Origin: Prolixibacteraceae bacterium
GTDB taxonomy: Bacteria; Bacteroidota; Bacteroidia; Bacteroidales; Prolixibacteraceae
Direction: 5' to 3'
NCBI GenBank assembly: GCA_027858145.1
Contig: JAQIDF010000080.1
Coordinates: 1-8,095, forward strand
Length of the DNA stretch: 8,095 nt
Below, in pieces: positions 1 to 6,680 of the stretch. The notes under the pieces were generated by a model. It was not told the DNA's origin. It saw nothing but the letters and a program-made list of their open reading frames with translations, and made no database searches. Both the position numbers and the translations under genes were made by a program. How positions within the stretch are numbered: the stretch's first letter is position 1; each line of letters opens with the position of its first letter.

Positions 1-1750
1 CATTGTTAAGTTGTTTATACTGGTCGTTTGAAGGTGCATTTTTTGTAAGTCCCCAGTCATATTGGAACTTATTGGTTGTAACATTCACTCCTGTAGTTGA
101 GCTAAAGGAATGATTATCGTTTATATCTTTATCAAAAATCAACAGGGTGTTACTGCTGATTCCATTAAAAGTATTTGATGAAGCTTTTGCTACATTAATC
201 GCTTCATCATTGTAATAAAGCTCCATCCCCTGGTTAGGCATAAACATATTTTCTTTATGCGTATTGTAATATATTCCAAAGTTGCTGCGCAAAATAAGGT
301 CTTCTGTAATATCTGCTTCTAATCCAAGAGATGTAATCATGTAATAATTCTGACTTGTTGCTTCAAAATTGTTAACAGTTGCAATTGGATTACTTACGCC
401 AAACTCATCAACCTCAGATAATAAATCGGTCTCATTTCCATCGACATCATATTGATAGGGATTAATTAATGGAGATTTTGCCAGTGCAGAATAAATGGGA
501 CTGGTTTCTTTGATACGTGCCGATTCTCTTAATTGAGAATTGCTGGTACTAAAAGAAACCGAAGCATTCATCCTGAGCCATGTGTAAATGTTTACAAGGC
601 TGACAAAACGAATGTTATACCCCTTATATCCCGTATTTTTTATAATACCATTATTGTCGTAATAATCAAAAGACAAACCATAGCGGGCAATCTCGTCACC
701 CCCCTTAACTTTAAAGTGCAAATTGGTAAACGATGCATTATCAAAAACAGAAGGCTGCCAGTCGGTATTGTGGTTTTGATAGTCGATATAACGAAGATCA
801 TCTTCTTCGAGGAAAAGATTTGGATATTCAATTACCATATCTTCTTCAAACATCCCGGAGCTGTACAAAACTTCTTTGGCTAATGTTTTATGCTGGAAGT
901 CATTCATTTGTGGAATATACTGTTCAGGACTTAATGACAAACCCCTTCGCAAATCAATTTCGAAGGATGTTTCAGTAGCACTTGGGTCAAGTGTTTCAAT
1001 TACAATCATCCCATTTGAGGCTTTCGACCCATAGGCAGCTGAATATGTAGCATCTTTTAAAACCGAAATGCTTGATATGTCCATTGGATTTATTGAAGTT
1101 AAGGGATTGTAAACATATCCGTCGATAACTGAACCAAATAATCCACCTGGCACCATAATCATCCCATCTACAATATAGAGTGGCTGATTACTCGCATTTA
1201 AAGAGTTAACGCCCCGGGTTAGTGTCATTGATCCTGATCCCGGCTGGCCGGAATTACGGGTAACATTAATACCCGATACACGCCCCTGCATATAATTATC
1301 AACTGAAGGGGTTATGGAATGGTTTACCTTATCAATATTAACATCAGAAAAAGAAGATATCATATTTTTAACCAACTTGGGCTGACTAAATACGATCAAC
1401 TCATTCTCCCCGCTATATACGTCATCAGGGGTCAACATAACATTGAGCTTTGTACGCCCGTCAAGGAATACCCGCTTGCTTTTGTATTGTGATGCCGGGG
1501 CAATTCTAAGCCAAACATTTCCTGATTCGGTTTCTACCTCAAATTCACCTTTCTCGTTGGTAAAAGCCGGCATTGCATCAGAGCCTTCAACACTTACCGT
1601 CACATTTGCTACCGGTTCATTTTCGGGTGAAACAATAACACCTTCTACATTTAAAGGCTCTTGTGCCTGAAGTGATAAAACATTAAGAAATAAAGCTAAA
1701 ACTATCAGGATAGTTTGCTTAAAGGGCCATTTAATTAGATTATTATTCAT
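1..1750 (-). CDS. SusC/RagA-family TonB-dependent outer-membrane transporter, N-terminal part (runs off the left edge)
   Basis: This is an outer-membrane importer subunit of the SusC/RagA family, energised by TonB. The frame stays open from ATG 1750 to the window edge (583 complete codons, no stop), so the gene is 3'-partial; the family is usually about 1000 residues. Residues 1-29 are a Sec signal peptide with likely cleavage at SLQA|QEP. Residues about 34-108 are a carboxypeptidase-regulatory-like beta domain (VEGVIVSPENEPVANVTV, then FTNEKGEFEVETE). A TonB-box-like stretch ENELIVF is at 115-121. The plug spans about 123-255, with MQGRVSGINVTRNSGQPGS, QPLYIVDGM and VLKDATYSAAYGSKASNGM, which match the family's hallmark motifs. 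Barrel strands begin after about 260. The start is the only Met before the signal peptide; upstream there is only a weak purine run. It lies 71 bp after the second FAS1 gene, with no visible promoter or terminator, so co-transcription is likely. Its substrate and the presence of a SusD partner further left cannot be seen. Confidence 0.95.
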   Translation of the reverse strand, partial: MNNNLIKWPFKQTILIVLALFLNVLSLQAQEPLNVEGVIVSPENEPVANVTVSVEGSDAMPAFTNEKGEFEVETESGNVWLRIAPASQYKSKRVFLDGRTKLNVMLTPDDVYSGENELIVFSQPKLVKNMISSFSDVNIDKVNHSITPSVDNYMQGRVSGINVTRNSGQPGSGSMTLTRGVNSLNASNQPLYIVDGMIMVPGGLFGSVIDGYVYNPLTSINPMDISSISVLKDATYSAAYGSKASNGMIVIETLDPSATETSFEIDLRRGLSLSPEQYIPQMNDFQHKTLAKEVLYSSGMFEEDMVIEYPNLFLEEDDLRYIDYQNHNTDWQPSVFDNASFTNLHFKVKGGDEIARYGLSFDYYDNNGIIKNTGYKGYNIRFVSLVNIYTWLRMNASVSFSTSNSQLRESARIKETSPIYSALAKSPLINPYQYDVDGNETDLLSEVDEFGVSNPIATVNNFEATSQNYYMITSLGLEADITEDLILRSNFGIYYNTHKENMFMPNQGMELYYNDEAINVAKASSNTFNGISSNTLLIFDKDINDNHSFSSTTGVNVTTNKFQYDWGLTKNAPSNDQYKQLNN

Positions 1751-1821
1751 CTCTGAATTCGTTATTTGCGTGTTTGTTCTATTTTGTATAAAAACGATCA
1801 TCATTATCAGCTGATTAATAT

Positions 1822-3372
1822 TTATGGGGTTTTCGTAATCTTATCCACACTTTCTTCAGGATAATACCCAACATAATCCAAGAATATTCCGTTCCATTTT
1901 GTGGTACTCGGTCCGGTATATTCAAAACGTATTTTAGCTCTTCCGTATTCAGTCAGATTTTCTACCCAGAAGTCAAATTTCTGATAACGTCCCTGGGCAA
2001 TATAGCGTTTTCCACTTACAACACTAGGCATTACTTCTCCACCAAAACGCATAAAACTGTAATAGTCAAATTCTTTTACCAATTCATCGTTAACATAGAT
2101 ATTGAAACTACCACCAAAATCCATATGTGTGCGAACAACAAACAGATATTTACGTGGGAAAAGAGGTTCGGTTTTAAACTCTAAATCAAACTTACCTTCA
2201 TATCCTTTATCGAAGCGAACAACCAGAATACTGTCGTTTGAAGCCACACCCTTAGCCGGGTCACCATCCGGCCGGTAAGTTACATCACTTTCAACGGTTA
2301 CTATAGAATCTTTCCATGCAAAACGGTCGTTACCTAATGTTTTAATCAACGATTCACCTTCAGTGCGAAGCGGACTAAAGTATAAAGAGTCAAGAATTGT
2401 AAATTCTTCATAATCGTAAGCATATCCGTTACTGCAAAGAACCTGGTTTACGGGGTTAAATATAAGCTCAACGCTGTCACCCAATATATTTTTTACAGAG
2501 TCTCCCATAAAATCATATTCTTCCTTAAGGTTTGCAAAAAAGCCATGGAAAACCAGGTATGGAATTAATACATCTTGCTGCCATCCCCGCGGAATATCTT
2601 CATAAGTTGAATATCCAAGGTCAATAGCCATTTTAGTAAGCGCTTGATTATATTTCTCCTGAGCCGGGAAAGCCATTGTTGCTGTTTTGAGCCTCAACTC
2701 TTCTGAAACTTCAAACAAACCCATTTCAAAGAAGTTATAAACTGCCACAACAGAGTCATATATAGTATTTCCTTTATCATCAAAACCTATGGGTTTACTC
2801 AATTCCTTATTTAGAATTATTGTGTCCATTTCATCGATGAAATACTTTAATGCTTTATTGTTTTTAGAAATATACTCATAAAGACTTGGTTTAGGAGTAG
2901 AAACCTCCTCAATCATAAAATAACGGCCATCTTTATAGAGTGGGCTCACTTCAACCACCGGTATTTTGTCGAACCAATACTGGTCACCTTCTTTTTCGAA
3001 CTGGGCAAACTTGAACATCAATGTTTGAATCTTCCGTTTGCTACTTATGTTGTTAGGCTGAATATACTGATGCAGAATATGATAAGCAACAGTTTCTTTG
3101 GTCATTTCTGTTGTGTCAGTATATTGCTCTATTGCCTCGTTAGTTGGAATAAAAAAAGTATAAACATCAACGTGGTTAAATATTGAATCTAAACCAAATT
3201 CCTCCATCAAACCAACAAATGACGAGGCATCGCTATTTGATTTCAGGGCATCCCAAATGTTTTCATCAACAGTATCGGGCAAATCGTTATAATGCTCATT
3301 CCATTTTTCTTCACATCCTGTTATTCCAACGATTATGAATATTGCTATTATCGTATAAACTAAACTTCTCAT
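1822..3372 (-). CDS. Fasciclin (FAS1)-domain surface lipoprotein B
   Basis: This is a predicted outer-membrane lipoprotein of 516 residues. The signal peptide ends in GITGC, giving lipidated Cys20, followed by EEKW; early acidic residues fit Bacteroidota surface export. The first FAS1 domain covers about residues 36-158. It carries the family's first motif almost intact (YTFFIPTNEAIEQY, 71-84) and the conserved Tyr-His (AYHILHQYI, 96-104). Residues about 160-330 look like a second, degenerate FAS1 copy: LYEYI at 164-168, ATMAFPAQEKYNQAL at 231-245 in place of the PTNEAF motif, and NGYAYDY at 315-321 in place of the NGxIHxID end motif. Residues about 345-510 are beta-rich (KYLFVVRTHMDFGGSFNIYV, then GIFLDYVGYYPEE), which suggests a jelly-roll binding module. 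The ATG is 11 bp after the stop of the preceding FAS1 gene, indicating translational coupling in one operon. FAS1 domains are known in adhesion and extracellular protein binding. In a SusCD operon, a surface ligand-binding role like SusE/F is my inference. No catalytic motif is visible. Confidence 0.88.
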   Translation of the reverse strand: MRSLVYTIIAIFIIVGITGCEEKWNEHYNDLPDTVDENIWDALKSNSDASSFVGLMEEFGLDSIFNHVDVYTFFIPTNEAIEQYTDTTEMTKETVAYHILHQYIQPNNISSKRKIQTLMFKFAQFEKEGDQYWFDKIPVVEVSPLYKDGRYFMIEEVSTPKPSLYEYISKNNKALKYFIDEMDTIILNKELSKPIGFDDKGNTIYDSVVAVYNFFEMGLFEVSEELRLKTATMAFPAQEKYNQALTKMAIDLGYSTYEDIPRGWQQDVLIPYLVFHGFFANLKEEYDFMGDSVKNILGDSVELIFNPVNQVLCSNGYAYDYEEFTILDSLYFSPLRTEGESLIKTLGNDRFAWKDSIVTVESDVTYRPDGDPAKGVASNDSILVVRFDKGYEGKFDLEFKTEPLFPRKYLFVVRTHMDFGGSFNIYVNDELVKEFDYYSFMRFGGEVMPSVVSGKRYIAQGRYQKFDFWVENLTEYGRAKIRFEYTGPSTTKWNGIFLDYVGYYPEESVDKITKTP

Positions 3373-3383
3373 TGTTGCTTGTA

Positions 3384-4976
3384 TTAATTGTCAGGTATAA
3401 TAAATTGTATTTCATCCCACTCAAATACACCTGGGATTAAGGATTTAATTGTAATTTCGTGCTCAGTATATGTGTTAAAAACAAAATTTTCAGCAATAGT
3501 AAAAGTATTAAATGGATAGTCTTTGGTACCTGATTTAGTCAAATCTACAGTTCCTCCAATCTTTTGACCGTCAATAAAAACTTCAACCACGGCATTTTGA
3601 TCGCTAAACGCATGAGCTTTAATTCTAAAATTATATTCTCCCTGAACAATTTTAGGCACACGATAAGTAATGGAAAAGTCCCCATCAATAATCAAATAAT
3701 TTTGGTCTGAAGGTACTTGCCAGTCAGGGTCTTCTTCCTCTGCCTCCTGCACAAAAACTATTTCAGATATTCCCTGTTCCCATGAAAGATTTGTAAGTAA
3801 GCTTTGATCCTGAATCATATATTCTCCTACTTCTTCCTTGTATAGGTTAATCAAAGGTTCTTCATAAAATGTAAAATATTTATCAGCCCTACCAGCCTTT
3901 TTCGACCATAGCACATAATCAACCTGATGAATGGCCCCGGTTAGTGTAAAGATATTGCTGTTATCATAAAAGAAAGTACGATAGCTTGTAATGCTTGTAT
4001 CTCCTGATTCAGTAAAAATAGTATCATTTTTATTGAGGTTAATGGCAATATCCAATTCATCTTCCCCATTAATGTTTATCGGATACTCGCCATAAGTATT
4101 ATAGTTTCTTGTTTCACCTTCAAATTGCGAAAGGTAAATTTCACCTTCATTAATGATGTGATATCCTACAAATTTATATAAAACATTGTTTTCATCGGTA
4201 TAATTGCTATTCTCAGGTTTCAGTCTATCAACTAAATCATCAAAATTATTAATTCCAAGACGGTTATAAATAGAATCGTGTTCAACTAAAAGCGTATTTG
4301 GAATAACACCAGCTGAATCGCGGACAACTCTCTGGTTCAAGATTTCATCAAAGCCGGTTTGATTTACTGCCTCGTTGAATATTGTATATCCCGATGAAGT
4401 TTCGAGCCATTCGGCAGTTGTTAAAGTAACAGGCTCAAGGGATTTTGAAATTACATGTACATAACCATTCGAGACCTCAATATTACCTTTAACTACAGGT
4501 GCTATATTGTTAATTTTATAAACCGAACTATCGCCCATCATCTCAAAACCAATTGTCACAGTTTGACCGGCCAGATTTAACTCGGATAAGGCTCCAAAAG
4601 GAAAATCATAGGTCATGTAACCTTGATTAACCACATGATACCGGGCCATAGCCTGTACATATGCCTTATCATTAAGCAATTCATCCAATGAAGAAAAACT
4701 GTTGCTTTCTTCAATAAACAAATCTACTGCCTCATTATGGGGTAAAAACATGGTGTAATTATTCCCGTCGGGATTATAGGCACTTAATGTTTTATCAAGT
4801 CCACCGGCTTCGAGTATTTGTAAGAACTTTGAATACTCTTTATTTTCAATAATATAATCGTAAATGGTTTGTCTCTCCATATCTTCAAATTCAGCAACGA
4901 CACCTCCACTTTCGTCGCACGATTGAGATAAAAGTACTACACCAATTACCGCTAATGTGAATAATATTTTTTTCAT
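3384..4976 (-). CDS. Fasciclin (FAS1)-domain surface lipoprotein A
   Basis: This is a predicted lipoprotein of 530 residues. The signal peptide starts MKKILFTLAV and ends LLSQSC; Cys20 is the lipidation site and DES follows it. FAS1 domain 1 covers about residues 36-184: TIYDYIIENKEYSKFLQIL at 37-55, YTMFLPHNEAVDLF at 74-87 (His replaces the usual Thr before Asn-Glu-Ala), RYHVVNQGY at 112-120, and NGYVHVISKSLEPV at 170-183. FAS1 domain 2 covers about 187-357: YTIFNEAVNQTGFDEIL at 197-213, a weak first motif NTLLVEHDSIYNRLG at 227-241, GYHIINEGEIY at 271-281, and TGAIHQVDYVLW at 346-357. Residues about 360-530 form a separate beta-rich C-terminal module with an acidic loop (EAEEEDPDWQ, 411-420) and a strand pair NAVVEVFIDGQKIGG at 461-475. 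The gene lies 53 bp after susD and 11 bp before a second gene of the same architecture. It probably acts at the cell surface as an accessory binding protein of the adjoining importer; this is inferred from position, and the ligand is unknown. Confidence 0.9.
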   Translation of the reverse strand: MKKILFTLAVIGVVLLSQSCDESGGVVAEFEDMERQTIYDYIIENKEYSKFLQILEAGGLDKTLSAYNPDGNNYTMFLPHNEAVDLFIEESNSFSSLDELLNDKAYVQAMARYHVVNQGYMTYDFPFGALSELNLAGQTVTIGFEMMGDSSVYKINNIAPVVKGNIEVSNGYVHVISKSLEPVTLTTAEWLETSSGYTIFNEAVNQTGFDEILNQRVVRDSAGVIPNTLLVEHDSIYNRLGINNFDDLVDRLKPENSNYTDENNVLYKFVGYHIINEGEIYLSQFEGETRNYNTYGEYPININGEDELDIAINLNKNDTIFTESGDTSITSYRTFFYDNSNIFTLTGAIHQVDYVLWSKKAGRADKYFTFYEEPLINLYKEEVGEYMIQDQSLLTNLSWEQGISEIVFVQEAEEEDPDWQVPSDQNYLIIDGDFSITYRVPKIVQGEYNFRIKAHAFSDQNAVVEVFIDGQKIGGTVDLTKSGTKDYPFNTFTIAENFVFNTYTEHEITIKSLIPGVFEWDEIQFIIPDN

Positions 4977-5029
4977 CTTCTGACTATTTTACACATCTAT
5001 AAAACATCCTATTTGTATTCAATTTCTTA

Positions 5030-6496
5030 TTAACGTAAATAATAAGGATTTTGCTCAAGATATTTGTTACGCTCCAATTCATCTTCATATATTGGCATAT
5101 ACCAACCCATTGGATTTGTTAATTTAGATCCAAGAACCCGCTTTTGAGTCGCCGGAACATTTTCAATTATCAAATTCACAAGGTTACTGCTTCGTGCATA
5201 ATCATTTCTACGACCCATACGAACCAAATCAAACCATCGTTTTCCTTCGTATGCAAGCTCAAGGGCCCGTTCTTGCAGAATAGCATCCTCATAAGCTATT
5301 CTTGAATTTGCTAAAGCAAGCGGATTAACACCTGCACGATCCCGAATATTGTTTACAATTGCAAGCGCTTCTTCAAAGCGATCAAGCTGTGATAATGCTT
5401 CGGCTTTCATTAACATGACGTCGGCATAACGGTAAACAATCCAGTTTGCTGTATTAGAAATATTGCTCGGACGTATTGTTGTTCCGTCAGGCGCCATTCC
5501 AACATACTTCCATATGGTAAATGTTGTTTCACTTTCCTTTTTTATTGTAGCACCTTGTCCACGAAACGGCTCATTGGCAAATTCAAGGGAGAACATCTCT
5601 ATAGCCTTTTTACTGGCAAGAAATTGTTGACCATCATAGTTTGTCATCCCATATGTACTGTTCCGTTGGCTTTGCCTTTCATCAAACTGCAATTCAAAAA
5701 TACTTTCATCAGAATTACCCGGAAAGTACATATAAAACCATAAGTCGGCTGAAACGAGCTTGGCAAATTCTGACATTTCAATCTGCTGAACATATTCAAT
5801 TACTTTGTTGTAGTCGAACTGCCATAGTGAAATATCAGCCAAAAGTGCATTACATGCAGCTTTCGAAGCCCGGCCTTTTATTTCACGGATCGACATAAAA
5901 TTGCTTGTCAAATACTGACGATTAGCAAGCAAGTCTTCGGTTATTGAATTCAATACAAAATCGGCCGATGATTTTTCAGGATAGAAAAATGATTCATCAG
6001 TCTCACTGGGCTCGGTAACATATGGTACTTCGTTATAAATCCGCACCAAATAAAAGTAAGTTAAAGCCCTGATAAAATAGGCTTCAGCTAAATATCCCTG
6101 TAATTGATAATCGGTAAATGTATCATCAATATCCTGTACCCCGGGGGCATTATCAATAACTTCGTTAGCATAATTAATAACATTATAAAAATCCTGCCAG
6201 TTGGCATTCCAGTTATCGGGATAAATATTCCCGATCATCATATTGCGGGTATTTTCACTCAGGTTGGTGTCATCATCAACCATGTCGGCACGGGCTTCGC
6301 CATGAATAAAAAACAGGTTATCAAGCGACGATAATGAGCTATAAGCACCCATTAGTACAGCCTCAACATCTTCTTTCGATTGCCAGAATTCTTCTCGTAC
6401 AAGACCATTTGGCGGTATAAGCTCTACCCAATCGTTACAACCGGACTGTACCATTAACACCAAGGCAATTAATATGTATTTAATTTTAGTTTTCAT
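5030..6496 (-). CDS. SusD/RagB-family nutrient-uptake outer-membrane lipoprotein
   Basis: This is the surface lid lipoprotein that captures ligand and closes over its SusC barrel partner. It is 488 residues, slightly under the common 500-600. I place the start at ATG 6496 because it gives a standard lipoprotein signal (MKTKIKYILIALVLMVQSGC, lipidated Cys20). An in-frame ATG at 6523 would add nine residues (MEQIINFKR) with no visible advantage. The alpha-helical TPR-like scaffold shows the family signatures: LAEAYFIRALTYFYLVRIYN at 136-155, WIVYRYADVMLMKAEAL at 352-368, QERALELAYEGKRWFDLVRM at 408-427, and the C-terminal GWYMPIYEDELERNKYLEQN at 464-483 ending in PYY. These match the SusD-like N-terminal and SusD/RagB C-terminal domain families. 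It follows a susC gene, the usual order, but the spacer is unusually long. It presumably pairs with the protein ending at 6681. The ligand cannot be predicted from the sequence alone. Confidence 0.97.
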   Translation of the reverse strand: MKTKIKYILIALVLMVQSGCNDWVELIPPNGLVREEFWQSKEDVEAVLMGAYSSLSSLDNLFFIHGEARADMVDDDTNLSENTRNMMIGNIYPDNWNANWQDFYNVINYANEVIDNAPGVQDIDDTFTDYQLQGYLAEAYFIRALTYFYLVRIYNEVPYVTEPSETDESFFYPEKSSADFVLNSITEDLLANRQYLTSNFMSIREIKGRASKAACNALLADISLWQFDYNKVIEYVQQIEMSEFAKLVSADLWFYMYFPGNSDESIFELQFDERQSQRNSTYGMTNYDGQQFLASKKAIEMFSLEFANEPFRGQGATIKKESETTFTIWKYVGMAPDGTTIRPSNISNTANWIVYRYADVMLMKAEALSQLDRFEEALAIVNNIRDRAGVNPLALANSRIAYEDAILQERALELAYEGKRWFDLVRMGRRNDYARSSNLVNLIIENVPATQKRVLGSKLTNPMGWYMPIYEDELERNKYLEQNPYYLR

Positions 6497-6572
6497 ACGT
6501 TTAAAATTTATAATTTGTTCCATAGCTTAATTCTAAATTTGAGACCGTATGGAACCGCTTCGCTCTCACATG

Positions 6573-6590
6573 CCCCGATGACCATCGGGG
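6573..6590. repeat. Perfect GC-rich inverted repeat (hairpin) between susC and susD
   Basis: CCCCGATG and CATCGGGG are perfect 8-bp inverted arms separated by AC. In RNA this would fold with 7 pairs and a four-base loop. It is one of the most GC-rich spots in an otherwise AT-rich window and lies within the polycistronic message. It may be part of a REP-like element or a transcript-stability or processing hairpin. The sequence shows only the symmetry; the function is inferred. Confidence 0.75.
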
Positions 6591-6609
6591 TTAATCATTG
6601 CCTTTGGCT

Positions 6610-6629
6610 AACTTTTGATTAAAAAAGTT
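6610..6629. repeat. Second inverted repeat in the susC-susD spacer
   Basis: AACTTTT (6610-6616) and AAAAGTT (6623-6629) are perfect 7-bp inverted arms around GATTAA. The stem is AT-rich and weak on its own, but it lies 19 bp from the GC-rich hairpin, so the two may belong to one repeated element. It is not a terminator in either direction as far as can be seen. Confidence 0.45.
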
Positions 6630-6680
6630 CATGTTCGTTTCATATTCTTATCTAAATTTTTTTGACTGTTCATTTTTCAA

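Larger units (their letters stand above)
6532..6659. repeat. 9-bp direct repeats flanking a 110-bp segment (possible insertion footprint)
   Basis: TCTAAATTT occurs at 6532-6540 and again at 6651-6659, exactly flanking the segment 6541-6650 that holds both hairpins. This could be a target-site duplication. Removing the segment and one repeat copy would leave a spacer of 38 bp to the first ATG, or 65 bp to the preferred one, closer to normal susCD spacing. Against this, the repeat is AT-rich and could arise by chance, and the segment ends (GAGACC and TTCTTA) show no terminal inverted repeats. Confidence 0.3.
6524..6680. other. Long susC-susD spacer with no gene
   Basis: Within susCD pairs the stop-to-start spacing is usually a few tens of bases. 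Here it is 157 bp to the first possible susD ATG, or 184 bp to the preferred one. The middle (about 6541-6610) is visibly richer in G and C than the flanks and contains a perfect hairpin. No open reading frame, tRNA or factor-independent terminator was recognised: the GC hairpin is not followed by a T-run on the minus strand. It could be a dispersed intergenic repeat inserted in the operon. Confidence 0.7.

Noticed and set aside
533..978. Overlapping open frames at 533-883 (+), 733-978 (+) and 640-831 (-)
   Set aside because: All lie inside the susC2 coding frame in other frames. Their translations show no domain or signal features, while the susC2 frame is continuous and matches its family throughout.
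1443..1670. 75-codon plus-strand frame
   Set aside because: It is antisense to the carboxypeptidase-regulatory-like domain of susC2 and is explained as a shadow frame.
1751..1821. Promoter or operator before susC2, including the palindrome ATCAGCTGAT at 1806-1815
   Set aside because: No Bacteroidota -7 element (TAnnTTTG) at a sensible place was found on the minus strand; a single 10-bp palindrome in AT-rich DNA is weak evidence.
5555..6334. Plus-strand frames at 5555-5743, 5641-5898 and 6104-6334
   Set aside because: They are antisense to susD, which carries strong family motifs across the whole span.
6497..6523. Nine-residue N-terminal extension of SusD starting at ATG 6523
   Set aside because: It would add MEQIINFKR before a complete lipoprotein signal peptide; the ATG at 6496 gives the usual Lys-rich n-region.
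6573..6590. Factor-independent terminator after susC1
   Set aside because: The hairpin is followed by CATGTGAGA on the transcribed strand, not a T-run, and susD needs read-through from susC1.
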